This document shows positions 1 through 10,075 of a DNA stretch of 64,000 nt, piece by piece; positions within the stretch are counted from its first letter, which is position 1; each line of letters opens with the position of its first letter. Source of the stretch: Ascarosepion bandense (lineage: Eukaryota > Mollusca > Cephalopoda > Sepiida > Sepiidae); the NCBI GenBank assembly GCA_037127315.1, contig JBBBDQ010001942.1:728001-792000 (forward strand), read 5' to 3'. The translations under genes were made by a program, and so were the position numbers. The notes under the pieces were generated by a model that ran no database searches, was not told the origin of the DNA, and saw only the letters and a list, made by a program, of their open reading frames with translations.

Positions 1-100
1 TGACAATCTACTGAGGGAAAATCTTCTGCCCAGTCATTCATGTCTCATTCGAGACATGATTGCCCAAGTGTGTATCTTGTATGGCACTTAATTGACTTAT
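1..100 (+). repeat. SINE A, 3' body fragment
   Basis: The first 100 bases match the 3' half of the tRNA-derived SINE A seen complete at 60884-61189: the tract ending in the CTTCTGCCCAGTCA motif, the near-palindrome around GAGACATGAT, and the GGCACTTAATTGACT end. The head lies outside the window. Orientation is set by comparison with the complete copies. Confidence 0.75.
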
Positions 101-832
101 CGACCTTTTAAAAGTTATTTAAAGCATTATTATTATTTGGGATTTGAAAATTTTTTTAAAAAGATATTAATAATGTTTTTATAAAAGGTTTACTATTTAA
201 CCCATAGCTGGGAGTCAGCAGACTGTACAAAACCTCAGTTATGTCTTTTCAAGAAATCCGTTCTTGTTGTTAGGAAAATTAATGATAAATTGAAAAAAAT
301 TGATTTTCCTGACATTGTTCTAGCATATAAAAATTCATGTATAATTTTGTTCTCCAATATATAGTTTTTAGATAAATATGCCATAAGTAATTTAAGGTCT
401 CATTATTTGATAAACTTTAGCGTAGTTTTCCAACAATTATCTCTACTGATTAAAAATATACGATATTTTTTAATTGTATCGGTTTTAGAAGCTGTAAAAT
501 ATCCTTGAGATGTATTGGTTCTACGCTTTTTAATTGGTTTCGTGTTAATCCATACCGTTTTACCTCCTGAGGTCGATTACAGTGTTCAATCTAAGGGAGA
601 TAATCACTGCCATCCTCGCATCAAATAATTTCCCACAATGGAAGGGAGAATATTTCTTCTCGACGAATATTGTTTTTCTTGAATAAGACGAAGAAAAATA
701 TTTTAATATATTTTTTCTTTTTATCATTGTAAAATTTCTGGTAAAACGATTGAATCAGAAAGATCTTGAATTATAATGGTTGCCCAATTTAATCTAGAGG
801 TAACCAACAAATGTTACGAACAATAAAAATAG
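101..832. other. AT-rich spacer, no gene seen
   Basis: I see no coding sequence, RNA gene or clear repeat here. A short stretch near 195-240 (TTTAACCCATAGCTGGGAG) resembles the conserved body motif of SINE A and family G and is probably a relic. The rest is AT-rich unique-looking sequence. Confidence 0.4.
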
Positions 833-1250
833 GGTTATTATTTATTATTTTTTAAAATTATAATAATAATTATTATTTTTATTATTATATTATTATTGAT
901 ATCTTATTATAATTATTGTCATAATTCTTATAATTGATGTTTTTAATATTATTATTCTATGATCATAATTATTATCATTTAATTATTTTTAACATTTTTA
1001 TTGTTATTTTTAATCTAAGTTTTAATATTTTATTATTAATATTATTAGTTTTAATATTTTATTATTGTTATTTTATTATTAGTTATAATATTTTTTATTA
1101 TTGTTATTATTATTAGTTTTAATATTTTATTATTATTACTTCTAATATTTTATTTTTATTATCATCATTTTTAATATTTTATTATTAGTTTTAATATATT
1201 ATTATTATTAATAATAGTAGCAGTAGTTTTAACATTTTTTATGATTATTA

Positions 1251-1285
<35 letters not shown>

Positions 1286-1320
1286 CATTTTTCATCATAT
1301 TATTATTCCATTTTTCATCA
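833..1320. repeat. TTA/TTTTAATATTTTATTA low-complexity tract
   Basis: About 490 bases of A and T only, built from TTA triplets and a degenerate unit of roughly 16-20 bp containing TTTTAATATTTTATTA. It ends in a pure (TTA)n run near 1252-1282. The hydrophobic open frames here are composition artefacts. Confidence 0.85.
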
Positions 1321-1441
1321 TATTTCGATTTCTGCTATGGTCACACTACCTACCAAGTCTATGGGAAGACCTAAGTCAGGTCGTGGCATGTTGTTATGGC
1401 TCCATTTCAAGTTTTTTCTATCTTCCCCATCATCCCTAGCA

Positions 1442-1924
1442 TTACATAGACATAGTTCTCCTTAATGTGTGGGCTGTACTTAATAAGACAATTTTTTGTA
1501 TATCTCTTAAGCTAGGGTTTCCAGGGATTCTTTCAATGTGTTGTTTTGTTCCATTTTTTATCATTCCAAGTGCACCTACTATCACTGGCACAACTCTTGT
1601 TTTCAATTTCCACATTTTTTCTATTTCAATTTCCAGGTCTTTATATTTTGACAGTTTTTCAAATTCCTTGATTGCTATGTTACAATCCGCTGGACAAGCC
1701 ATATCAATTAATAGACAAGTTTTCTCCTTCTGGTTTTTAACAATAATGTCTGGCCTGTTTGCTTCAATTTTTCTGTCTGTGTAGATGGTGTAATCCCATA
1801 GAATGGTTACATCTTCTATTTCTGTAACCAGTGCTGGGTGATGTTCATACCAGTGTTTGTTTACAGATTTTCCATAATGTTTGCACATTGTCCAATGTAA
1901 ATATTGCCCAACTCTATCGTGCCG
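1442..1924 (-). pseudogene. Retroelement C-terminal domain, restriction-like endonuclease type, fragment
   Basis: The minus strand reads as a continuous peptide beginning HDRVGQYLHWTMCKHYG and running through WYEHHPALV, ILWDYTIYTDRKIEANRPDI and LLIDMACPAD to EIEKMWKLKTRVVPVIVGAL. I recognise this as the conserved C-terminal region found after the reverse transcriptase in many invertebrate retroelements. The RPD, about 13 residues, then D pattern (RPDII...LLID) resembles the PD-(D/E)XK active site of R2-type restriction-like endonucleases; this assignment is inference. No reverse transcriptase is present upstream: the reading frame meets a (TTA/ATT)n tract at 1926-1985 where the element is cut off. 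The 148-residue part is open, but it is a fragment. Confidence 0.6.
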
Positions 1925-1925
1925 A

Positions 1926-1985
1926 TTTTATTATTATCATTATTGTTGTTATTATTATTATTATCATTATTATTATTATTATTCT
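1926..1985. repeat. (ATT)n microsatellite
   Basis: Interrupted ATT/TTG/ATC triplet run directly adjoining the retroelement fragment. It produces poly-Asn and poly-Ile artefact frames on the two strands. Confidence 0.85.
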
Positions 1986-2129
1986 CATCAGTAGAATCAT
2001 CTGCTATGGAGATCTGTAAAAATTCCATCGTATTTTTTTTTTTCACATTGCTTTATTCTGCACATCATTAAGGGAGTAAGAGGATACAAATAAAAAAAAT
2101 CAAATGAAAAAGTGTTGGGTACAGAACAC

Positions 2130-3140
2130 ATCCAGATTAAAAGGGAGAATTTAATGTGGGATATCCTAGTCCACAAAATACAACAGAAATTTCCAGAAAA
2201 GACAACACAATAAGAAATGTTTGTAAAAAATCAGAAAATCCCATATTTAATAACATACACACAGAATAAACAATTTGTATATTTTATTTTATATCTTGTT
2301 TGATAGAAAAAAAAATGTCCTTTAGATTTAAGTGAATTTGGTTTGAACAAAAAAGTGTCTGTTTTGCTATCTTTAATTCAACAGAGTAGTAATATTTGTT
2401 TCTTTTTCTTTCAGTGTCCTCTGCTGAGTAGGTGGAAAGGAAAAGGGGCGACCATTTTAAGGTAAAAAAGAGAGTGTGAGTGAGAAATAACATATAAGGG
2501 AGGAAAAAATTCAAATAAAAATAGTAGTAAGTAGCAGAATAAGTGTATGTAAAAAGATTAATCAGGCTACTAATAAAGTCTGTGTTCCTTTCCCTTTTTT
2601 CTTAAGGTAGGCAAGAGTAAAAAAAAAGACAGGTGAAACAATAAAGGAAATTGTACTTGGATGTTAGTTTTTAGGAGTCAGTTGAAGATGTCTTATTGTT
2701 GTCTTTGACAGCAAATGCGTGAAGAGGAAAGTGAATGAATGTGTGACTTTGTATGTCCGGGTCTTGCTTGAAGTTTTTTTTGTTACATTTTAGCATATCA
2801 TCTCTGTGCTGCTCCTATTTGACTGACTGATTTTTGCAGGTCAAGAGACGTGGTTAAAGAGGAATCTAGTCATGTGACTGGATCAAAGCAGCATACAAAT
2901 ATTTTAGGTTTTAAGAAAATTTGACCAGGGTCATAGATCAATTTGCTATTTCCTATCCAATCAGAATCCAGAATCTTAATTTTTACACCAACTTGTGTAA
3001 TTTGCTTTGGTTTTTCCAAAATATCTTCAGTCGTTCTGATCCATTTTTGCTTTGCGGGTGTGCAATTTTACTTTTTTGTTTCAGTTAATTGTTGGATAAT
3101 ATAAGATTTGTATCCTATAAAATCTTTTCATTTCACTGAG
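2130..3140 (+). repeat. Dispersed 1-kb repeat, copy 1
   Basis: This stretch aligns by eye, with substitutions and small gaps, to 21370-22215. Shared landmarks in order: GAGAATTTAATG with a GGTATCCT-like motif; a TTAAGAAATGTTTGTA block; TTTTGTTTGATAGA; AAGTCTGTGTTC; the GTTGTTGTCTTT block; GTTACATTTTAGCA; CCAATCAGAATCCAGAAT; and an end at GGATTTGTATCCTAT. No coding potential is evident. It could be an LTR or a non-autonomous element; I cannot decide. Confidence 0.65.
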
Positions 3141-3540
3141 GTAGACATTAAATGCATGAGTGCATTAGAATCTCCTCTTTCTGTCCTTTTCGTTTTTACT
3201 TTTTCTTATTATGTATGCTTTCTTTGTCTCAATGAAATTAAATAGTATCTCTGATATAATTTTTTCTTGTCATTTCTCGCAATCAACATAGAATAGTTCT
3301 TTATATATTGACAGTAATGAGAGGAAGAGAAATAAGTAAGCGTCCACCATACACTTTGTTTCTAACAAAATATGTATACAACTTCACCTTACTCCAAAGT
3401 GAGGCTAGCTGGAAGTGTTGGGCATAATTACAAGTCCATAAGTTAACGAGAGAAAGTGAGAAAAAAAGACTAAACGTAAACTTGAAAAAAACAAATGCAT
3501 GGTCATGCAGGTCGGGAACACTAAAATCAAACAAAATCCT
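3141..3540. other. No recognisable feature
   Basis: AT-rich sequence between two repeats. The 86-residue minus-strand frame here has no recognisable domain and a simple composition, so I do not call it. Confidence 0.35.
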
Positions 3541-3850
3541 TGACCCAGTGGATATAGACATTGGTTAGTCTATATAACTTGACCCAAAGGGTTCAATACC
3601 AGGCTACAGCAGTGGTGAACAAGTAACTTAGAAGAGTTAGAGGGAGGTAACTCGTGACTACTTAAAGAAGCTCTATGCAAGGTATAAGAGTGATATACCC
3701 CAGTGATGATAATAAAGGGTTCAGTTCAAAATTCCAAGCACCTGAAGAAGGTCAGAGTGTACAACGGTTGAAACGTTGCACAAATGGCAACAAAGATGAG
3801 GGCAATAGTCCAAATAAGATAAATGGTGTACTCAGCCATGTATAATTAAA
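3541..3850 (+). repeat. SINE B (tRNA-derived), nearly complete
   Basis: The head reads CCAGTGGATATAGACATTGG, then GGGTTCAATACCAGGC, which fit Pol III A-box and B-box positions of a tRNA-like promoter. The body carries TGATATACCCCAGTGAT, an AATAAAGGG motif and then CACCTGAAGAAGGTCAGAG followed by a GGTTGAAACGTTG block. It ends in the AAAGATGAGG...CAATAGTCC tail. Other copies lie at 16600-16930, 22466-23085, 41260-41480 and 62400-62950. Confidence 0.75.
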
Positions 3851-3919
3851 TTGAAAATAAAGATACAATTATCAATATTATTAGAGAAGAAATGATAGAA
3901 ATATTCTTATCAATTTTTT

Positions 3920-4208
3920 AATCATTAAAATAAGGCAATAAAGCCACTAAGACAAAAGGGGTTACTCAGTGTGAAAGAATGTGAAAAAGAAAAATATTAT
4001 TAAGGAATGAGAACAATAAAAGAAGAGAAACCAAGAAGAACGTAGGTAACAAGTGACATTGCATTTAAATTTTTTAAGATCAATTTTAGCTGGAAAGCAA
4101 GAAGCTGGAAAAGAATTCTAAAAGGGAAATGTGTGAGAGAAGAAACGGTTAGAAAAGAACTTACAGTTACAATTTGCCCGCTAAACTGTAAACAGATGAG
4201 ACCTTGTT
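3920..4208 (-). repeat. LINE-J related 3' end, split by a 5S SINE
   Basis: On the minus strand this is the C-terminus and 3' UTR of a jockey/CR1-like LINE subfamily, recognisable from the TTGCCTTATTTTAATGAT end and the same layout as 27540-27720. The element continues at 4489 after an inserted 5S-derived SINE. The joined target reads GTTGCCAATCTAGTACTGCG, which fits the order seen in the intact copy at 33940-34000. Confidence 0.65.
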
Positions 4209-4219
4209 GCCAATCTAGT

Positions 4220-4488
4220 CATCATCATTTATCCATCACACCCAGATGGTGCATAGGGCAGCAACTTTTTGTTGCTGTTTCTGTAACAAACTGTTTTTAC
4301 GGGGCAGGGTTGTTAGCTCTGCACCCAACCCCCAAACCTGGAGGACCGGTGGACCATTCTTGGTCCTTACGTTTACAGCACCTGGTATTCCCAAATGGTC
4401 ACGCATTTAAGTACTGACCAGGCTCATTGTTGCTTAACTTCAGTGATCAGACGGGAACCAGTGTATTCAACACGATATAGCCATAGAC
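4220..4488 (-). repeat. 5S rRNA-derived SINE with target-site duplications
   Basis: Read on the minus strand the element starts GTCTATGGCTATA and follows the 5S rRNA layout through GAAGTTAAGCAACAATGAGC, GTCAGTACTTAAATG and CCAGGTGCTG. It then passes into a non-5S body with CTCCAGGTTTGGGGGTTGGG and a GGGGCAGGGTTG... hairpin-like stretch, and ends in a (GAT)n tail. The 11-bp sequence GCCAATCTAGT flanks it at 4209-4219 and 4489-4499. Internal 5S promoter sequence suggests Pol III transcription and mobilisation by a LINE. It is not a functional 5S gene because of the fused body and substitutions. Confidence 0.88.
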
Positions 4489-5100
4489 GCCAATCTAGTA
4501 CTGCGCCTAAATTCACAAAGTCTAGGTACCATAGAAGAAGTTTATCAGAACAATTACCATGAAAATATTTATAAAAAAGACACAGTGTAGCTATGTTGTG
4601 GCTTGGGAAAGTGACTGAAGCCGAAATGCATGGTCGGGGCCAATAACATTGCAGATTCTTCCAAAATGACGATAGTACTCTGCTTAAATTCATAGTCTAG
4701 GTACCATAGAGGAAAGTTCATCAGAACAATTACCATGAAAAAATATTTATAGAAAAGACACAGGGAAGCTACGTTACAGTGGTGGGAAAGTGACTTAAGC
4801 TGAAATGCATGGTTATGGCCAATAACATTGCAGATTCTTTCAAAATGACTCTAATACTTTGCTTAAATTCATAGTCTAGGTACCATAGCGGAAACTTTAT
4901 CAGCACAATTGCCATGAAAATATTTATATAAAAGGCAGAGAGACGTTACATTAAAGGTGAAGTGCCAGGTCAGGACTAATAACATTGCAGAATCCTCTTT
5001 GGATTTTGTCACAAATATCTAAATATATAGCAGAGGCACCATGACTTATGTAGCAGTAATATTCGAGGCATAGATGAATAGTATGCTTATAAATATGGAA
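4489..5100 (-). repeat. LINE-J C-terminal segment in three tandem units
   Basis: Continuation of the LINE copy interrupted at 4208. The stretch around GTCTAGGTACCATAG recurs near 4520, 4695 and 4874, so units of about 175-179 bp are repeated three times. On the minus strand each unit encodes a decayed form of the C-terminal LINE-J motif SLCLFYKYFHGNCSD. The repeated open frames are duplicates of the same domain and not separate genes. Confidence 0.7.
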
Positions 5101-5105
5101 GACTA

Positions 5106-5792
5106 GCAGTATAGCCCGGTGTTGCTCAGGTGTAATGAAAGCTTTAAAACTAATCCATGGTCCTGGAGCTCAGACACTTTGGATGTTAGCACGAAAGACT
5201 AAAAAGCAATAGTTGTTTCCAGTTAAAGCGAAACCATAGACTGAAAGAAAAATGAATGGATGTAAGTCAAATTTTGATTTCCTGGTATCAGTATCAAATC
5301 AGTCCTCTGAGTAGATGGTATCATGGCTGAGATTAAGAACTACAATTATACCTACTTAGAGCCAAATCCAAAGCAAAAACTAAAATAAAAGGGCTGAAAA
5401 AATACAGACATACAGGCAGATAAACAGACACACACACAAACATCTTGCCTTTTATATATATATATATTATTGATTTTCTGCACTATTGTAAGAACTGCAA
5501 CCTTGAAACGTCTGAATATCGATTCTTATGTCTTTGTCTATGATTGCCTCAAATTTGATTAAAATCGGACCACTCCTATAACTTGATTTTTTCGATTATC
5601 GATTTTTGATATTTATCAAGGGTACCTCGACACAAAACATAGCTAAGAACACTCGCAGATGCTTATAGTACAACTGTGTAAATTTTCAAGAAAATCGGTT
5701 CAGCCGTTTCGGAGTCTATAGGTAACAGACACACACACACACACACACAGACAAAGTTCCATTTATAAATAAGTTTAGATTTAGATAGATAG
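5106..5792 (+). repeat. Family D dispersed repeat, copy 1
   Basis: About 690 bp starting GCAGTATAGCCCGGTGTTGC and ending TTTATAAATAAGTTTAGAT. It contains an internal (TA)n tract and, near the 3' end, a (CA)n tract just after a TCAGCCGTTTCGGAGTCTAT motif. Three other copies lie at 23804-24490, 44345-45105 and, reversed, 51730-52418, all with the microsatellites in the same places. It has no coding potential I can see. The 3' motif resembles tails of RTE-like elements, but I do not assign a class. Confidence 0.75.
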
Positions 5793-6034
5793 ATATATTC
5801 TGGAGAGAAAAATTTGTGAGCACAACAATGTTTGAAAACTAAAATTAATTTTATATTAGAGCATTGAATTGACAATTACAAAAGATAATGATCTATTTAA
5901 TGACAAAAATTTAGTAGAAATCAATATTAGGATGTGTAAAGAAGGAAATGAGTTTTGTATAGAATTATCAGAAATTGGATTTTTGAAGAAAAAGGATTTT
6001 AGAGAAAAAAATAGCTGATTGATTCGTTTTTTAT
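5793..6034. other. No recognisable feature
   Basis: AT-rich sequence with a short TAGA run at 5780-5795. No domain or repeat recognised. Confidence 0.35.
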
Positions 6035-6290
6035 GGCTTATCAACACTTTGGAGGTTATTAAAAGCCAGAAAATTTTAGATAATAAGAATTTTTTTGTGA
6101 GAGATAATAATAATTTAGCGATACGAGTTTTACTAATTCACCCGTAACTGGGGAGTGGGGGAAGAAGAGGTAGATTTATACCTAATCAGAATTTGATGAA
6201 CAAAAGAAATTACAATATGGGCATAAAGTGGGAGATCAATTCTGTATTATAATCAATATATAAATTTATCCCTCACTTTATGGCAATGAT
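6035..6290 (+). repeat. Family G short dispersed repeat
   Basis: Contains TGGAGGTTATTAAAAGCCAG, an AATAATTTAG stretch and CCGTAACTGGGGAGTGGGGG. The same order recurs at 6840-7012 and, reversed, at 29900-30205. Possibly SINE-derived, since the CATAGCTGGGG part resembles the SINE A body. Confidence 0.5.
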
Positions 6291-6434
6291 AGTTTCTCTA
6301 TATTCCAGAGAATGCAAATAAATCTTAAAGGTGTGCCTGTGTTGCTAATCAGAATTTCATTGAAAAAAAGTATAATTTACGTATAAACAGATCCCTCACT
6401 TTATGGCCACAATAGTTTCTATACATTTATATTC

Positions 6435-6830
6435 TAAAGAATGTTGGTTGGTTGGTTGGTTGGTTGGTTGGTTGGTTATTTTGTTTTATTGGATATCAAC
6501 CTCGACGGATCATTTATTGCCAACTAAATTTTTATTTATTACTGGTAATACCTTTTTCTTTCAACAATTTATTGTTGTTTTTATATAAGTTTTGTGTCTA
6601 GTAATACTTTTTTCTTTTCGAGTATCAAGATTCATTGGCATTTGTTTTTAAGGGCAGGGTCCCCAAGTCCTACACTGTTATTTAACCCATAACTGGAGGG
6701 AAGGGACGGATTAATACCTTTCCCAAGGGTACCAGTGCTTAAGTGAATGCAGGGTATTCAACTGGAATTCGAACTCGGCTCACCGATTTCTGTTTCCGAG
6801 CCGATATCCACTAGAGAATGTAAATCTATC
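6435..6830 (-). repeat. SINE A subtype with CCAA tail
   Basis: Minus-strand SINE A: the tRNA-like head (GGATATCGGCTCGGAAACAG, then a B-box-like GAGTTCGAATTCCAG) is followed by the GTATTAATCCGTCCCTTCCC body. This copy has a different 3' half from typical SINE A, shared with 20215-20580, and ends in a (CCAA)n tail (TTGG repeats at 6446-6476 on the plus strand). Confidence 0.75.
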
Positions 6831-6839
6831 TAAAAGACA

Positions 6840-7012
6840 TGCCTGTGTGGCTAATCAGTATTTCATTGATTGAACCCTCTGCAGGTTATTTAAAGCCAGA
6901 AAATGCTTTCAGATTGCAGAATCTTTCTTGAAATAACAGTCGTTTTGTGATACATTACTAATTACCCCATAGCTGGGGAAAGAGAAGAGGTGAATTCATA
7001 CCTTTCTCAAGG
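6840..7012 (+). repeat. Family G short dispersed repeat
   Basis: Second family G copy in this region (GCAGGTTATTTAAAGCCAG ... CCCCATAGCTGGGGAAAGAG). It stops where the LINE-J copy begins. Confidence 0.5.
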
Positions 7013-8845
7013 GAGTTTGACATTCCTGGCTACCTTCCCCTTTTCAGGAAGGACTCCAATGTTCATATGCATGGGCTTGGTGTGTATGTCAGCGAACACC
7101 TTCCCCTAGCTAGGGCGACATCCCTTGAATCCCCGGATCATTCTTTCATGTGCTTCCATCTCTTCTAAGCTCGATTAGCTATCTCTTCTTTCTCAACTGC
7201 TCCCCTTCCTCCCCTGACTGTTCGTTACTTGACAGTATCTCTGACAATATTGACAAAGCCATTTCTTCCCATCCCTCTGCCCATATATCCGTGTTTGGTG
7301 ACTTTAATGCCCACCACATCAAGTGGCTGGAGAACTCTGTCACCGACGCTGCTGGTGTCCACACCATGAATTTTTCAATCACCCAATCCCTTACGCAAGT
7401 GGTGAACTTCCCCATGCATTTCTCCAACAACCCTAATGGAAGGGACTCACTGCTAGACCTCTGCTTCACTTCCATCCCAGACTCTTGCACTACCAGACAA
7501 CTCTGCCCACTCGGTAACTCTGACCACACCGTAGTTTCTGTCAACATTTCATTCCACTCCCACCCAACCCAAGAAACCCAGACAAGTAGAATATCCTACT
7601 GCTACCAAAGAGCAGACTGGGATTCGTTCTGAGACTTCCTCTGTGACGTCCCATGGAACAACGTTTTTAGTCTTCCCATCGAAGAATGTGCATCCGAGGT
7701 CTCCTCCTGGGTTAAGGCTGGCATCGATGCTTTCATCCCTGCCAGGAAATTTCAGCTTAAATCTCATTCATCTCCATGGTTCTCGCCCGCTTGCTCGGCT
7801 GCCATTGCCCACCGGAATCATTTCTTCCGACTCTATCGTAGCTACGTGTCGGACCAAAACAGATGCCTTTTCACTTCAGCTCGTAATAAGTGTAAAAAGA
7901 TACTTAACGAAGCTAAGATGTTATCTGCTGCCAGAATGAAGCAATGCATAGCATCCTCTAAGTTCGGCACCAAAGACTACTGGCGACTCTGTAAAAGAGT
8001 ATTTAACAAGAGCAAGTCTACAATACCCCCACTAATAAACAAATTTGAGGTCCTCACCTCCCCAGCAGACAAAGCTGAATGCTTTGCCCGCAGATTCCCG
8101 AATAATTCGAGACTGGACTTGTCTGGAGTTTCTACACTCGACTTCCCACCTAGAACTGATGCTCAACTGAATGACGTCCATATTACACACTCGCTTGTCT
8201 CTAAGATAATCTCAAAACTTGACCCTCACAAAGTGAGCGGAGGGGACAGAATCCCAATCATAGTCTTAAAGAAATGTGCCCCTGAACTTTCCTCTGTACT
8301 TTCTAATCTCTACAACTTCTGCCTATCTGCTTCTTGCTTTCCTGCCTGTTGGAAATCTTCCTCTGTAGTTCCTATATTTAAAAACACTGGAGAACCCTCG
8401 GACTCCGCAAATTATCGACCTATCAGCCTTCTTCCGATCTTTGGCAAAGTGTTCGAAGCCATTATCAATGCTGAGGTAGTTCAGCATCTCACAGCACACA
8501 GGCTCCTCTCGGACAAGCAGTATGGTTTCCGCTTCACTGCTGATATGCTAACGACCATTACCGAGTACATATTTCAGGCACTCGACAGGAATGGTGAAGC
8601 CCGAACCATTGCCTTGGATATCTCCAATCTCCAGGAGTTTAAATGTAAGGTCAACAGACACACTAACTCGCTCCCATTCTTTCAAACACTCTTCCCATCT
8701 GCCCAACCTTCATCCTCGGTATCCTTACCCATCCTTCCTTCTGATACTTCCTACACCTAACCACTCCTCCTCTTTACCTTCCCCTATATAGCCGCATGCG
8801 CAATAGTGGCAATGGAATGCCTTGCTTGGGGTGAAATGATTAAAA
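7013..8845 (+). pseudogene. LINE-J retrotransposon, endonuclease plus partial reverse transcriptase
   Basis: This is the best-preserved LINE copy. It opens in the apurinic endonuclease domain (EFDIPGYLPLFRKDS), shifts frame near 7180, then runs 7150-8760 in one frame broken only by a TGA at 7630-7632. Endonuclease motifs include VFGDFNAHHIKWL (D and N of the catalytic fold) and LGNSDHTVVSV (the SDH motif). After a linker, the reverse transcriptase shows LDPHKVSGGDRIP, SANYRPISLLPIFGKVFEAI and LLSDKQYGFR. It then jumps from TIALDIS (motif A) directly to NLQEFKCKVNRH, the element's C-terminus. The YADD active site and about 300 residues are therefore deleted. The 3' UTR ends GGGGTGAAATGATTAAAAAA with an A-rich tail. 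Clade assignment to jockey/CR1 is from these motifs. It cannot encode an active enzyme. Confidence 0.85.
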
Positions 8846-9039
8846 AAAAAAAAAAAATTTGTACATTAGTGAATATGATGAAACCAACAATATTCGGGAC
8901 TTGGCTCTCCAATCACAATTAACTATTATACCAACTGTAAATAAAACTTACAAGAAAAAAAAAAGAATAATTAAAGTGAATTGCTTTTTATTTTAATTTT
9001 TTTTATAATGTTTGCCATGTCATCAATTTTACTATAAAC

Positions 9040-10075
9040 AGTGTTTATTTCTTGGTCATTTTCTAAACAATGTATTGTTGATCATTTTACTATAAAATAT
9101 ATTGGTGGTCATTTTCTATAAAACGTATTCTGTAAAATGTATAACTGGTCATTTTCTATCAAATATATTGTCACTTATTTTGCTATAAAATGTATTGGTG
9201 GTCAATTTCTATAAAATGTATTGTTGGTCATTTTTCTATAAAATTTATTGTTGGTGATTTTTCCATAAAATGCATTGTTGGTCATTTTCTGTAAAATGTA
9301 TTCTGTAAAATGTATTGTCAGTCATTTTACTATAAATTGTATTGTTGGTCATTTTTCTATAAAAGTTATTGTTGGTCATTTTTCCATAAAATGCATTGTT
9401 GGTCATTTTCTGTAAAACGTATTCTGTAAAATGTATTGTCAGTCATTTTACTATAAATTGTATTGTTTGTCATTTTTCTATGAAATTTATTGTTGGTCAT
9501 TTTCTGTAAAATGTACTGTCGGTCATTTTCTGTAAAATGTATTGTCAGTCATTTTCTATAAATTGTATTGCTGTTCATTTTCTGTAAAATCCATTGCTGG
9601 TCATTTTCTATAGAATGTATTGTTGGTCATTTTACCATAAAATGTGTTTGTTGATCATTTTCTGTAAAATGTATTATCAGTCATTTCACTATAAAATATA
9701 TTGTTAGTCATTTTATTATAAAACACTTTGTCGGTCATTTTCTATCAAATATATTGTTGATCATTTTACTATAAAATGTATTGCTGGTCATTTTACTCTA
9801 AAATGTATTGCTGGTCAATTTCTATAAAATGTATTGTTGGTCATTTTACTTTAAAGTATATGGCTGGTTATTTTCTGTAAAATGTATTGTTGGTAATTTT
9901 ATTATAAAATGTATTGTCAGTTATTTTACTATAAAATGCATTGTCGGTTATTTTTCTGTAAAATGTATTGTTGGCCATTTTTTTATAAAATGTATTGTCA
10001 GTTATTCTGATATAAAATGTATTGTGGGTCATTTTACTATAAAAATGCATTGCTGGTATTTTTACCATGAAGATG
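9040..10075 (+). repeat. Minisatellite, about 27-31 bp unit
   Basis: More than 30 degenerate copies of a unit approximating TAAAATGTATTGTTGGTCAT with variable T-rich and TATA/TGTA spacers. A few units carry small duplications. Open frames on both strands simply read the repeat (for example IKCIVGHF on the plus strand and ITDNTFY on the minus). Its right flank (10076-10290) matches the right flank of the 63100-63620 minisatellite. Confidence 0.9.

Noticed and set aside
9040..10075. CRISPR-like array
   Set aside because: Units are contiguous and degenerate, without unique spacers, in a clearly eukaryotic context.
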